Shown: positions 1-11,052 of the stretch, in pieces
Layout: each line of letters starts with the position of its first letter
Position numbering within the stretch: the first letter of the stretch is position 1
Source of the DNA: Agapanthus africanus
Taxonomy: Eukaryota > Streptophyta > Magnoliopsida > Asparagales > Amaryllidaceae
DNA length: 64,000 nt
NCBI GenBank assembly: GCA_030015575.1
Contig: CM057338.1
Location: 131,589,546 to 131,653,545 of the forward strand
Direction of reading: 5' to 3'
The notes under the pieces: model-generated
The model's database searches: none
What the model was told of the DNA's origin: nothing
Seen by the model: the letters and a program-made list of their open reading frames with translations, nothing else
Translations under genes and position numbers: made by a program

Positions 1-170
1 ATTGGTACTCAAGTTCTTGAATTTGGAGTGGAATTAGGGTTAAGGTTTCGCACAAGCCTTGTCACTAGACTTATGGAAGAAGATGATGTAAGAGGGAAAG
101 AATGAACTAATGAAGAATTAACTAATGATGAACCTAAAGATTGATTAGCCTTTAACCCTAGGTCTAGGTT

Positions 171-183
171 CCTATTTATAGAC
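171..183 (-). promoter_or_regulatory. TATA box of LTR H
   Basis: The minus strand reads GTCTATAAATAGG about 295 bp downstream of the GC palindromes. The C LTRs have an equivalent TATA box about 90-140 bp after their palindromes. Confidence 0.5.
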
Positions 184-477
184 ATCTAAACCCTAGATCT
201 AGGATTTCAAATTCTAAGTTTCCCTCCTAAAGTTTGTTGAGGAAATTTGAATTTCCCTCCAAAAGTTAGTTAGAGGAGAAGCTTCTAGATGTGATTAGTT
301 AGGAGGGGCTTCTAGAAGAGATTAGTTAGGAGCTTAATTAGGATTAGCCTTGCTTAATGATCTTTGCTGATCTGGTAGAACCTTCGAGAGAATTCTGGAA
401 TTTTACATATCATTCTGAGCTGTAGCCACTGAGATAGGAATAATGATGCAAAATTGGAATGATGATCTGACTAAACC

Positions 478-523
478 GCCGCGGAACCGCGGCGTAAACC
501 GGCTCCCGCCGCGGTTCCGCGGC
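478..523. repeat. Twin GC-rich palindrome (site 1)
   Basis: Arm 478-493 is GCCGCGGAACCGCGGC and arm 508-523 is GCCGCGGTTCCGCGGC. They are exact reverse complements separated by 14 bp, and each is also palindromic except for its two central bases. Related pairs occur at 22,573-22,621, 29,377-29,425, 42,419-42,464 and 47,041-47,086, with a direct-repeat variant at 23,845-23,897. Confidence 0.9.
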
Positions 524-847
524 TCTTTTGAGGAGTTGGGGCTCTGGCTCTCTGGTGCTTGTTGGGCCTGAGTTGTGGGCCTTTCTTTGATATGTTGAAT
601 TATATTTCTCCCTTTGGATTGCTACCAGATCTCAAAAATTGGAGTTGGCGTAATTTTTGATCAGCTCTTTGGTTTTTCTTCCGTATTTTCCTGCACAGAC
701 TCAAGACAAGTGTTGCGAAAATACAGAAATGATGCGAAGCCATGAAATGCGGTTAATTTCCCTTAAAGTGTCGGTTTAAAAGTCTAATACATGAAATCTG
801 ATATTTTACGACTGATTTGCTAATATGTGAAATATGAATACCGAACA

Positions 848-1556
848 CTTCTAAATGAGTGCAAAAGATGGGGAAATTGCCGTGTTAAAAATACATTATT
901 TTCGACTGTTCAGGACTCCCAAGTGCGTTTTTCCTTTATGAGTCGTAAGGATCCCACGAAGGTGTTTTCTTACTAGTCTAGAGGATCTCGTAAGTTTTTT
1001 CTTCGCATGTATCGTAAGAACACATGAGTGGGTCTTCCCAAATGGAGCATAATTCCAAGGGCGGAGACCAGCCGCGTAACTGGTGGTTGCAGTGGGGTAT
1101 GAGTATAATGAGAATTATTTGAGCCCGTGGATTGTACACGGTAGTCAACTTGGGGACCAACCGTAGGGCTTGAAGAATTTTGGGAAATTGTCGGCATCTA
1201 CATCGCTGCACTGGAATATGGTACCAGGAGTGACCCATCATTCCTCGTTAGGACATTCAAAGTTTGGTTGGCGTCTGCATCGATGCACTGGAATATGGTA
1301 CCAGGAGCGACTCATCATTCGCCATTGGATTTTTTTTTACCGCGATTGCTCTATCATTTCAGCTTTTCTTATCACGAAGGTCACGATTGCCCTATATTTC
1401 GGCTATTTATTTACGGTTGCCCTATCATTTCGGCTTTATTTTTCATCTTTATTTTAATCGCTGATTTTTATTGCGAGTTGCCCCATCACTTCGGCTTTTC
1501 TTTTTTTTCTTTTATTTACACATTTTTTTTATTTACACACATTTTGTTTTACATTC
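848..1556 (-). mobile_element. Non-coding 3' region of a Tat-family element
   Basis: There is no credible coding sequence. The stretch carries signature blocks of this family's 3' region, also seen at 3,880-4,500 and, inverted, at 17,600-18,180: the 'GTATACAATCCACGGGC' type motif (degenerate at 1,118-1,138), repeated 'gccgaaatgat..gggcaa' blocks (1,340-1,500, minus sense) and 'ctcgtaag' words near 985. A roughly 79-bp near-duplication containing 'actggaatatggtaccagga' lies at about 1,199-1,330. It probably belongs to A0 or A1, whose 3' LTRs would lie left of the window. Confidence 0.5.
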
Positions 1557-1796
1557 ACAGTTTAAAGACTTAGGGGTCGTCGTTCCCAGTTTAACGACGT
1601 GGTGGTCTTCGGTTCCCAGTTTAACGACTTAGAGGTCATCTGTTTCCAGTTTAACCTCGTGGTGGTCATCTGTTTCCAGTTTAACGACTTAGTGATCATC
1701 CGTTTCCAGTTTAACGACTTAGTGGTCGTCCATTTCCAGTTTAATGACTTAGAGATTATCTGTTTCCAGTTTAAAGACTTAGAGGTCTATTGGATC
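1557..1796 (-). repeat. 30-bp tandem array, 8 units
   Basis: The word cagtttaa recurs at an exact 30-bp spacing (1,557; 1,587; 1,617; 1,647; 1,677; 1,707; 1,737; 1,767), with linkers such as cgacttagtggtcatctgtttc. A related 27-bp array occupies the equivalent place in A2 (19,744-19,990), in opposite orientation. Open frames across it are a by-product of a period divisible by three. Confidence 0.9.
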
Positions 1797-1914
1797 GGAA
1801 GCTTGGAGAAGATACCCGATTGAGCAGTTGTCAGGGGCACCGTTGGAGCTTGCCTGAGATGCCTTATCACTTTGTCGGTGTTGATGGCCTTTCCCCCAGC
1901 TGGTGCCAAGGAAA
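1787..1914 (-). pseudogene. Fragment of Tat upstream ORF (element A0)
   Basis: Downstream (minus sense) of the A0 PBS, one frame reads from about 1,914 to a TAG at 1,787-1,789. It includes LAPAGGKAINTDK and ends in SGIFSKLPIQ. The IFSKLP word resembles the SVFxRL repeats of the extra ORF in A1, so this looks like a truncated copy of that ORF. Just after it the sequence passes into the 30-bp array, suggesting that gag-pol was deleted. The homology is short, so confidence is low to moderate. Confidence 0.35.
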
Positions 1915-2059
1915 ATCGTTCAAATACCGACTTGCGTTCGAAGATGGCAATTGAAAGTTATTAACCTACACAAAGAAGCATAATTTCAGTACAGGCAATC
2001 AATATGTATCTTGATTGAGTTCGCATGAATATTTAATCCGAAATATGGGAGGAAAGATA

Positions 2060-2078
2060 GTTCCCACCGGACATGCCA
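2060..2078 (-). other. Primer-binding site of A0
   Basis: The minus strand reads TGGCATGTCCGGTGGGAAC, five bases after an LTR end (..CTACA|GATTC). It matches the PBS-like sites of A1 (14,975-14,993) and A3 (62,907-62,925) in position and wording. TGG would pair with a tRNA 3' CCA. I do not assign the tRNA species. Confidence 0.7.
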
Positions 2079-2083
2079 GAATC

Positions 2084-3449
2084 TGTAGGGTGTTTTTCGT
2101 CACCCCCATTGAGATGGGAATACGCGCTCGCTTGTCAGGCGCATTACAGATTCCCCCTGTCTAGGGTAGGCAGGGGTTTATTGATTGTGGGGATCCGAAT
2201 CTCCAGTAATCGCGGACTAAGCTGACGTTAATTACCCATCGCCTTTGGAGCGAAAGAACCTCCGATTGACGGGTCAAACAGGTCATGCGAACTCAATGTG
2301 CAGTGTTGTGTTTTGAAGGGGAATTGGATATATCGGGGGGCCCTCAGAGTTTTCACGGGGGTCCCGCTACTTGGATAGTGAGCTGGGGGTCAGCCCCCTT
2401 ACGGGGTGCGGGGCAGCGCCCCGTTAGAAATTTTTTCTAACGGGGACAGTGTTGTGGAGTATGTGTGTGTGTGTGTATATATATACATATATATATAAAT
2501 AAAAATAAAAGGGGAAAAGCGCCTAAAGGACGCGTGGAGCAGAGCGCCAGCGTCCCATGTGCCTGGCACACAGGCGCCAGAGCGTCAGCGCTCCACGCGT
2601 ATGGCACGCGGGCGCTGGGCGTCAGCAGCAGAAGGGACTTGGTCCCTGCACTGGGAGCTATGCTCCCGATTTGACTTTTGGAGTTGAACTCCTAACAAGA
2701 AAAACATTTTCCTTCTTCTTCTTCTTTTTTATGGAGTTAAACTCCCAGGAAATTTGATTTGTGGAGTTAAACTCTAAGAAATCCTTGTAAATGCTCAAAG
2801 GGGCCCCTTTCTTCTCCCCTGGGTCTTGGATCTTTCCCAAAATGGGATCTTTGGAGATGGGTCTCCTTCCTCCTCTTCTGTCGGCCAGATCTTGGAGAAC
2901 AAGAGGGGGTGAGATTTAAAAATCTTCCCTTTTTGGGATCTAATGGAAGATCTGAGCTCCCTTTTGTGGATTTTGTGGTGGAAAACTATTTATTTTTGGC
3001 TAAGGAAGAGTAAAACTCTTGATTTAGTTGAAAAGGGGAAGAAGGTTTATAACCTTGAGGAAGGAGAAAAAGGCACAAAAAACCCTAGAGTTTGAGAGAA
3101 TGAAAAGTGTATGCTTTTTTCATCATTATGTTGTCTTATATAGGTTTACACATTTACATATAGCCCCTTGGGCTTTACGAAATGGTATTTTGCTCATCAC
3201 ATGACTCATGTGCTATTTCTTTTTACACATAAGCCATGGGCTTAAAAAAATTGGCTTTATGCCCATTTTGCTTACATTCATGCAAAAAAAAATTACATCA
3301 AAAATATTATTTATTACATGATTTTTATTTTGGCATGGAGGGGGGCCAGCCGCTTCATGTTCGGACTCGACTTGGGCATGGGCCCACTTAGCTTGGGGTT
3401 GACCTTGACTTTGACTTGGTCAACCGGGGTGCAATTTTCAACCCCAACA
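2084..3449 (-). mobile_element. 5' LTR of Tat-family element A0
   Basis: A 1,366-bp LTR, in minus sense starting TGTTGGGGTTGAAAATTGC at 3,449 and ending ..CACCCTACA at 2,084, with a TATA box (CCTATATAAG, 3,135-3,144) about 310 bp in. Its last ~250 bp are laid out like the A1 LTR end ('gattgtgggga' block, flanking pyrimidine blocks, then the PBS), but its start differs, so it is a related subfamily. It lies inside A1's non-coding 3' region. The matching 3' LTR is not in the window. Confidence 0.75.
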
Positions 3450-5219
3450 GCTTCGTTGGTTAACATTGTGGCTGTAATATTGTGACGAATGTCGAGGTTG
3501 TCTCTGGGTTGTCTGTGAACCGTCGAGATTTGGAACTAGGGGACTTTGCCATGGCTCCGTTTGTCGATGTCGCGCCTGTATCCTGCTGGAGGCAGAACGC
3601 TGACTTGGAACTAAGGACTTTGCCATAGTTCTGAGTTAGTCTCTAGGTTGTCTGTGAACCGTCGAGATTTGGAACTAGGGGACTTTGCCGTGGCTCTAAG
3701 GTAGTCTCTAGGTTGTCTGTGAACCATCGAGATTTGGAACTAGGGGACTTTGTCGTGGCTCCATTTTGCTGACGTCGTATCTGCTTCTGGTTGGAACGAG
3801 AAGAAAAACGCTGTTGTTGATTTCTAGGCTGTCGATGTAGCCATTGAGATTTGGCTTCCCTTTGACGAAGCCCGGTGGGATAATATGGTTCCCTTCTCGT
3901 TTGTGCCCATGGATTATATACAGGGGTCAATGTGATCTCGCCTGTAGAGCAGAAATTTCATTTCATTTTTTTTATTTCTTTCTGCGATGCTCTATCATTT
4001 CAGCTTTTTATATCGCGAAAGCCGCGATTGCCTAATCATTTCGGCTATTTTTTCGTGGTGCCTAATCATTTCGGCTGTTTTTTTTTTGTTTTTACTCGCT
4101 GCTTTTTATTGCGAGTTGCCCAAATATTTCGGCTGTTTTTATATGCATATATTTTGCTCGCTGATTTTTATTGCGAGTTGCTCAAACATTTCGGTTATTT
4201 CATATGCATTTTTGCTCGCTGATTTTTATTGCGAGTATGCAACCCGAGGTCTGATACCAATCATTTTCCGTGAAAGAACTTGGAATTTGATACCAATTTT
4301 GGGCATCAGCATCGCTACCACTGGGATATTTCCAGGAGCGAATCATCATTTGCCTTTGTTGATCCGAACAAAGGTGTCTTAGCAAACAGGGTTAGGATCC
4401 TATCGACTAAGGCTTTTGACTTTATGAATCGTAAGGGTCTCATAAAGGTGTTTCTCCCTACGAGCCGTGAGAAACTCGTAGGTGCGTTTTCTCCTTAGTA
4501 ATCGTAAGGATTCTTAAGTGTGTGTTCTCTTATAAGTCGTAAGGATCTTACAAGAGTGTTTTCTTCTTATCAGTCAAGAGGACTTACAAGTGTCGTTCAC
4601 CACATGAGGACATTTCTCGCCATTGGTGGAACATGGTGGGGGGGACGTTTATTTGTGCCCATGGATTGTATACAAGGGTCAATATTGAACCGCTTGTAGG
4701 GAAACTTGGGGAATGTGATGGCTTAAGAACAGGTTCGGGTCCCTGTAACTTAAGGCTTTCGAATCCTATGAGCCGTGAGGGTCTCATAAGGGGGATTCTC
4801 CTTACGAGTCGTGAGGATCTCGTAAGTGTAATTTCTCCTTAGGAATCGTGGGATCCCCTAAGTGTGTTGCTCCCTTGTGAGTCGTAAGGATCTCACATAG
4901 GTATTTTTCTCCTTATAAGGTCGAGAGGACCTTGCAAGTGTGCATGAAAAAAAAAATTACGAGTCTGCGCCCTTTCGGGTTTTCACAAACTCGCTGGCAA
5001 TCCTGTTGTTTTTACTCATGGAGCCCTTTCGGGTTTTCATCCACGCCCATTTCGCTTGTGGACATACCTTTTTTTTGTTAATGAAACTCTCGAGAATAGT
5101 TTAGCCGCGTGTGACCCATCTGTTTACCGGTGGGATTTGAGTTGCAGTCTTTCCCGCTGGGACTTGTGGACTTGCATTCCACTATCGCCGTGTTTGAGGC
5201 GACATTGTTAATTTAGGGA
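3450..5219 (-). mobile_element. Non-coding 3' region of Tat element A1
   Basis: This lies downstream of the A1 integrase in minus sense. It holds 'ctcgtaaggagaa' words (4,500-4,950), two 'GTATACAATCCATGGGCAC' type motifs (about 3,905-3,925 and 4,650-4,675), 'gccgaaatgatt' blocks (3,985-4,240) and a tandem repeat at about 3,500-3,880 with steps of 65 and 139 bp. The same succession appears in the opposite orientation at 17,593-19,200 (A2), so it is a conserved long 3' part of the family. No coding region was found. Confidence 0.7.
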
Positions 5220-5346
5220 CATCTCAGTCCATTTTTAGTTTAAAGACATCTCAGTCCAATGTTAGTTTAAGGACATCTCGGTCCACGGCTAGTTTAAGGA
5301 CGTTGCGGTCCGTAGCTAGTGTAAGGACATCTCAGTCCGTAGCATT
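5220..5346 (-). repeat. 27-bp hairpin minisatellite after A1 pol
   Basis: About five 27-bp units start at 5,220, 5,247, 5,274, 5,301 and 5,328. In minus sense each reads roughly GGACTGAGATGTCC then TTAAACTAGC, so each contains a GGAC...GTCC inverted repeat. The same word is inside the A1 LTR (15,556-15,636) and the A3 LTR (62,100-62,345). Confidence 0.85.
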
Positions 5347-5449
5347 TTGAGACGAGGTTTCGCTGGATGCTACTTATAGAGTTGGGACTCAGGGAGATAG
5401 CGAGCGGACACGAGCGTCATCATCCATCATTAACCTGAGCCGTGACTTG

Positions 5450-6540
5450 TCAAGCGTAGTATTTCTTAAGGAACCGGCCATTTATTGGCCTGAACGGTCT
5501 TTCGCCATGCACATCCATGAGCAAGTAGGCCCCGCCTTGGTAGACCTTGTCTATGATGTATGGGCCCTCATAGTTCGGCTCGAATTTCCCCCGTTTAGCA
5601 CGATTGGGAATCATAGGTCTTTTAACGAGTAGCACAAGTTTTCCTTGGTGGAATGTTCTCGGCCTAGTCAATCTTTCGTATGAGCGCGTCATCCTTACTT
5701 TGTAAGCTTCTAGGTTTTGCTACGCCATGAGACGAGTTTCTTCAAGGGCGTCTAGATCCTCAAGCTGAAGATAGGCATTCTCTTTATCCGTTAGTTCGTA
5801 CCAAACCGCCACTCGTAGAGAGGGTAGCTCTATCTCCATGGGAAGTACCGCTTCCGTGCCAAACACCAACGCGAATGGCGTTGTATTCGTGACGGTCTTG
5901 AACGTGGTCCGATAAGCCAAGAGAGCTTCATGCAATCTCTTGTGCCAGTCCTTTTTATTTTTGGACGTCATTTTCTTTATGATCTTTGTCAAGATCTTGT
6001 TGAAAGCCTCAGCTAGACCGTTAGCTCGAGGATTATAGACCGAAGAATATCTCCAATCTATATTATGCAGCTGTCCGAAGCGACTGATTTTATGACTTCT
6101 GTAGGCCGACCCATTATCCGAGATGATCCGTCACGGAGTGCCAAACCGGTAGATGACATGTGTTTTGAAGAAATGGAGGATGTTCTCCGTCTTCACCTCT
6201 CTTAACAGTATTGCTTCTGCCCACTTAGAGAAGTAATCAGTTTTTGCTAGTATGAACCGATGTCCCTTAGATGATGCTGGTTCGATAGGCCCGATTATAT
6301 CGGTCCCCCACATTTCGAACGGCTAGCTAGCCAATGTTGGGTGTAACAGATTCGGATGCTGGTGGATGAACTCCCCATGAATTTGGCACGAGTAACACTG
6401 CCTGGTGTATTCGAGGCAGTCCTGAATTATCGTGGGCCAATAGTAGCCCATTCTTTTGATCTTCAGCTTCATCTTGGGCCCGACCTGATGGGAACCACAG
6501 AGTCCGTCATGAGTTTCTTGGACGAACCTTTTTGCTTCTT
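5450..6540 (-). pseudogene. pol: Integrase domain of Tat element A1
   Basis: Integrase inserts the reverse-transcribed DNA into the genome. The zinc-binding H-H-C-C is visible (H at about 6,511; C at about 6,386, in QCYSCQIH). The catalytic triad is recognisable: WGTDIIGP (about 6,305), ISDNGSAY (about 6,115) and PRANGLAEAFN (about 6,020). The C-terminal module contains YEGPYIIDKVYQGGAYLL and ends GRFLKKYYA at 5,450. All of it lies in the same frame as the RT upstream, but in-frame stops at about 6,323, 6,131 and 5,720 make it non-functional. It is the last domain of pol, as usual for Ty3/gypsy elements. Confidence 0.92.
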
Positions 6541-6853
6541 CTGGTCCCAGGCACCTTAGCCACAAACTATCAAACGATCTCTTATATAGAGTATCATTGA
6601 CGAAGGCAAAAGACAGAGCTCGTTTTATGAGTTGATGTCTTAAAGATGCATTTTTGGGCGTTCGATGGGACTTGAAGTAGTCTACAAAGACTTCTCTCCA
6701 ATCATCAACCTTTTCTTCATCCTCTATTTGTAAAACCGCTTGTTCGGTCGCTTCCTCTTCTTTAGACAACTCCAGAGATATTTCTGTTGGCGCGAGAATC
6801 CGGCAGTTTTGCACAATGATCCTTACGTCATCGAGCTTTTCGTCGGCCAGTTC

Positions 6854-7255
6854 TTTAGCGAGTTTGGCTAACGCATCCACCTCGCTATTTTCCGCACGCG
6901 GTATGCTTTCTAGGGTGTAAGAGGGGATTTGCGTTAGCGGTTGCCGCACTCTTTCACCATACCTGATCAGTTCTGGCTTGCATGTCTGGTAGTCACCATT
7001 TACTTGGCTAACGACTAGCTGGGAGTCTCCATATATGAGGAGGTTTTCGATTCCCATGTTGACAGCAATCTCAAGACCTGCTATCAAGGATTCATATTCC
7101 ACTTCATTGTTTGTTCTTGGCTCCGTTAAGGAAAAGGAAAAACGCGTTATCCTTCCTTGTAGAGTCACAAAGATAAGGCCCACCCCAGCTTTAATCATGG
7201 GGGTGTTTTACTTTTGCTTCTTCAAGGAGGAAGCTCCATCGAAATAGAGTTCCCA
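6854..7255 (-). pseudogene. pol: Second, archaeal-type RNase H of Tat element A1
   Basis: This is an additional RNase H between the ordinary one and integrase, a known mark of the Tat lineage. Visible catalytic positions are LYFDGASS (first Asp), TNNEVEYESLIAGLE (Glu), LIYGDSQLVVSQVNG (second Asp) and ENSEVDALAKLA (last Asp). It would remove RNA from the RNA-DNA hybrid, and here may replace the degenerate first RNase H. An in-frame stop lies at about 7,208, between the first Asp and the rest of the domain. It is in frame with RT and integrase. Confidence 0.88.
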
Positions 7256-7339
7256 TCGGGTATCACTCCTTTCTTTCTCCCCGTCGATTGCATCAAACGC
7301 GTGTTCGTCCGGCAACTTCCAGTTCAAGGGAGAGTCGGC

Positions 7340-8950
7340 AGGTATCGAATGCTCTGCGAGAAAGTCGGCGATGGCCTGGTCTTTTATTGCCTTGAAGGGT
7401 TGATATACTATCGAGAACTCCATTAAAAGGAGGGCCCATTTGGTAAGCCTTCCCGTTAACATGGCTCTTGACATCAAATACTTGAGAGGATCCATCTTTG
7501 ATATGAGACAAACCTCATATGCCAAGGCGTAATTTCGGAGCTTCGTTACCGCGAAGATCAGCGCCAGGAAATACTTTTCGATGGGGGAGTAGTTATTTTC
7601 TGCCCCCAGGAGAACTTGACTTAAATAGTAGAGAACTCTCTCCTTCCCCTGGTCGTTCTCTTATACCTATAGCGCGCCTAAAGAACCTTCAAGGGCTGTT
7701 GTGTACAGGATGAGGGGCTTTCCCTTGACCAGAGCGGTCAGTACCGGCGGGTTTTGCAGATATCGCTTGATTTCGTCCAGTGTGTTTTGGCATTTACGGT
7801 CCCAAACAAACGGGGCCCCCTTCTTCATTAGATGATTGTAAGTGTAGCATTTGCCTGAAAGGTTAGCTATGAACCGTCGGATATACGTGAGCTTTTCTTG
7901 GAGAGATCGTAGCTGCTTGAGAGTTCTTGGCGAAGGCATTTCCATAATTGCCTTGATCTTTGACGGGTCTATTTCTATGCCCCGGTTTTGTATTATGAAT
8001 CCTAAGAATTTGCCTGAGGAAACTCTAAATGCGCATTTCAGAGAGTTCATCTTCAAATTATACTTCTGAAGGCGCTGGAACACTATCTTCAAATGCTCCC
8101 AGTGCTCTTCGTACGATTTGCTTTCCACCACAAGGTCGTCAATATAACATTCGACAATCTCATGTATGAGGTCATCAAAGATCTTTTTCATGGCCCTCTG
8201 GTAAGTGGCGCCAGCGTTCTTCAGACCAAAGGGCATCACTTTGTAGCAGAATATACCTAGCGGGGTCCGGAAAGAAGTGTGCTTTTGGTCTTCAGGATGC
8301 ATCTTGATTTGGTTGTACCCTGAGGATCCGTCCATGAAGGAGAAGACTTCATGGGTGGATGTGTTATCGATCATCAGCTCGGTAACAGGCACTGGGAAAT
8401 AATCTTTCGGACAAGCTTTGTTGAGATCCCGAAAATCTACGCAGATGCGTACTGCCCCATTTTTCTTCATTACCAGAACGATATTGGCGATCTATTCAGG
8501 GTATTGAACTTCTTGGATGAAGCCAGAGTCGATTAGCTTCTTGACTTCGGCATTGATACTCACCTCAAGCTCGAGCCACATTCTTCTTGGTGCCTGTTTG
8601 ACTGGATTGACGTCCGGCGATATCACCAGTTTATGCACAGCTATCTCTAGATCTAATCCCGGCATATCGGAATAGTTCCATGAGAAAAAGTCTTTATACT
8701 GCATAAGCACGTCCTTTAACGTGGCTACCTGTTTCTCAGACAGCAGCTCACTGACGAACGTTGGCCTTGGGTTGTTTGTCGTCCCCAAGTCGATTTTTCT
8801 CAAGTTGTCTGTTGTGGTGTGTATCCCATCTTCCAGCTCTTTTGGCGCCGATGGAAATTCTGAGATTACCTCGTTCTCATCTTCATTTTCGAAGCACTGG
8901 GTGAGGTCATTCATATTCGCGTGCTCTCCTTCCTTTGAGAATGTTATCAT
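7340..8950 (-). pseudogene. pol: Reverse transcriptase plus degenerate RNase H, element A1
   Basis: Order in minus sense: a pre-RT linker with FFSWNYSDMPGLD (about 8,690), then RT from about 8,605 (VNPVKQAPRRMW) through ICVDFRDLNKACPKD, FMDGSSGYNQI, YKVMPFGLKNAGATYQRAM and the catalytic YIDD (8,135-8,146), to FLGFIIQNRGIEIDPSK. The following ordinary RNase H (about 7,340-7,760; LILYTTALEGSLGAL, YLSQVLLGAENNYSPIEKY) lacks the usual first Asp, as is known for Tat elements. One reading frame throughout, with in-frame stops at about 8,492 and 7,667. No indel is visible in this part. Confidence 0.93.
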
Positions 8951-9028
8951 ATGGAAAGTACGAGCTCATTTCCAAGCTCGATGCTGATCTATAATTTTCC
9001 TCGTAGCGTAGGTTGCTCTCGGCTCATG

Positions 9029-9340
9029 CTATCGTGGCAGGGCTACCCTCCAACTGTCGGATAGAGCAAACCTGCCTTGCTGATATTGATCCTCAACCCA
9101 GTCTTTGAAGGTAAAGTAGTTTTCAAGAGGGTGTCCCATTATTCGGTGGTAAGAGCAATAATCTGGGTGATAGACCTCGTTCGTCTGTTTGGGGTATCGA
9201 GACTCCGAGAGCGTCATCATTTGATGCTTCATGACAAGGTTGAATATTTTCCTTGCCTTGTCTTGAGGGAAAGAGTACTCCCGACCCATCTTCTTCATAA
9301 AAGACGGGTTCCAGCTGACTTTTTCTCGCTCGCGCGGCTT
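9029..9340 (-). pseudogene. Third zinc-knuckle module, element A1
   Basis: This is a degenerate copy of the gag C-terminal module, placed just before RT. It reads REYSFPQDKARKIF, then YHPDYCSYHRIMGHP, then FKDWVEDQYQQGRFALSD. The whole stretch aligns by eye with the end of gag at about 12,350-12,560 (PYSFPRDKMR..., YCPYHRIVGYP, FKSWVEDQDQQGKFALSE). The last knuckle cysteine is replaced by Tyr (ENYFTF). It is in the same frame as RT, and stops flank it on both sides. It represents an internal duplication of a nucleic-acid-binding gag module into the pol part of the polyprotein. Confidence 0.7.
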
Positions 9341-9403
9341 CTTGGATCCGCTTTGCTATTTTTGAACGCCGTCCATGTTCTTCACCTTGCTTTTACTTAT
9401 ACG

Positions 9404-10440
9404 TCAGGCTTTTTTCTTGCCACGAGAGCGCATAGCGGGCTGGGGGTGAAGGGCATCATCATCTTCCGTAACCTGCTGAATGAGTCGTTGCATCCTGACT
9501 TTCTTGTAAATGTCCATTTCACGGCTATGGTCATCCTGAACCTTTTGACCCGCTTCTCTTATTAGCTTGTCAATCTGTTCTTCGAATGACGGGCTTGGTA
9601 TTCTCACGGCGGGATCTCGCTCCGATTTGACATCAACGCCATCTGGAAATGCATTCGTTTCTCCACCGGAATTATTTATGACATAGCAGCCATGGAACCG
9701 CTCCCGTTTCTTGGACCGAACATATCCAAGGCTGGTCGTCTCCATTCTCCCGTTGGGCATCTTCCGCTGAGTCCCAGGAACGTCCCAAATATTGTTAATG
9801 AACTGGGCTTGTCGAACAGTCTGTTTGAAGGGTACGCCTTGGCATCTTAACAGCCTTTTCAGTCCCTCTGCGTAGTATCTGGGCAGACAGATTGGTTGAA
9901 GCCTGTCGATCGCAGGTTCGACACCATGCCATACTTCTTTCTCCACTTTAGTCTCCGTGGATTGGTAGAAAAGGATCGCCTTCTCACCTCTTTGCTTAGG
10001 AGGGACGTAGAAGGTCTACAGCTCTTGCACGCTGTACGTATCAAGTGCATCAAGTTCTTTGTAATTCCACTGCGGGGCCAGGTAATCTGTAAACTCTGGT
10101 CAGCTCCAGCAAAGGTCTGCATTGGTGGGCGGACGGAGAACACTGCGTTGGCCTCGTCCTCAGAGTCACTGCCAAATACTAGAATAGGAGTAGATGGTCC
10201 TTGCCTGTTTCCTTGGGGTTGTCCCGAGTAGACCATCTCTTCATCCTCCTCGGTATCGCTCCCAAAGATCGGGATAGTGGCGATGGCTTTTTGTTTATTC
10301 TCCGGTTTGCGACATCTTCCCATATCTTCGAAGTCTGGTAAGAAGTACTTAGCGTCTTCATATTTGCGAACTTCATTTACGGAGAATGGGTTCAGCTCCC
10401 CTGTAACTGTGTACTCGAGGCCGTCCTTGAAATACTTCAT
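9404..10440 (-). pseudogene. Protease C-terminal part and variable linker, element A1
   Basis: Starting at about 10,440 (KYFKDGLEYTVTGE, then KYEDAKYFLPDFE) this continues the protease region. Two acidic words follow, IFGSDTEEDEEM and VFGSDSEDEANAV. A frameshift lies between about 10,140 and 10,090: after it the coding signal moves to the frame shared with RT (YLAPQWNYKELDALDTY, WHGVEPAIDRLQPICLP). Near 9,550-9,600 a helix-like stretch (EEQIDKLIREAGQKVQDD, MDIYKKVRMQRL) resembles one at about 11,700-11,780, upstream of the second zinc knuckle. The function of the linker is unknown. Confidence 0.65.
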
Positions 10441-10960
10441 ACAACGATGTTGTGTAGAAGGGATGATGTTCTACTCATGTAACCAAGGCCTGCCAAGTAA
10501 AGCGTTGTAGCAAGTCTTAGCATCAATAACATGGAATTTGATGTCAGTGACGAGCAGCCCAAAGCGTAATGTCAGTACTACGAACCCGAGCGTTTGTGAT
10601 GATTGGAAGTCAAAACCGGAGATGGTAATTTTTCATGAGCCAAGTGCTGCACATTCATGCAAATCTCCTTCAACACTCTTATGTTGAAAAGGTTGACGGA
10701 GGACCCGTTGTCGACCAAGATCTTCCCTATTTTGATATCATGACAATACCCCGTTACATATAGTGGATGGTTATGCTCGCACGTTCCGAGAAGGAGGTCT
10801 TCATCGCTGAAGGTGATATCAGCCGTGTGGGCTTATTCCAACTCGTCTTTCATCTTTTCTTCCGCCAGGAAGGCTTAAAATTGGTAGGGCTCTTGTAACG
10901 CTTTGATCAGGGAATCTCGTGCCTCTTTAGACAGGAGAAGGGCATCCAAGATACTCAATT
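10441..10960 (-). pseudogene. Aspartic protease of Tat element A1
   Basis: Retroviral-type aspartic protease that would cut the gag-pol polyprotein. The active-site word IKIGKILVDNGSSVNLF is read on the minus strand over about 10,690-10,740, preceded by DEDLLLGTCEHNHPLYVTGY. DNGSS is a variant of the D-[TS]-G triad seen in Tat-type proteases. Several in-frame stops lie in the 600 bp around it, so it is dead. It continues in the same frame as gag and sits between two zinc-knuckle modules. Confidence 0.75.
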
Positions 10961-11052
10961 GTGAGGGTATCTTTCTTGGATGTGCCAGGACATTGTAATC
11001 CACCTTGTTATTCTTGAGCGGGTCCTTGGCTATGAGGTCTTCGAAGATTCTA

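Larger units (their letters stand above)
1..847 (-). mobile_element. Partial Athila-like LTR (element H), cut by window edge
   Basis: Read on the minus strand this begins TGTTCGGTATTC at 847. It then contains a TTGAG..TGTGCAGGAAAATACGG stretch resembling the LTRs of element C (TTGAGTTGTTGTGCAG near 22,371), a twin GC-rich palindrome at 478-523, and a TATA box at 171-183. That order, LTR start then GC palindromes then TATA, is the order seen in the C LTRs. No coding sequence is visible. The LTR's 3' end, and any internal region, lie left of the window. The family assignment rests on the shared layout and short matches to C, so it is moderate. Confidence 0.55.

Noticed and set aside
1599..1823. 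74-aa frame with repeated FQFNDL words
   Set aside because: Created by the 30-bp array; no independent coding evidence.
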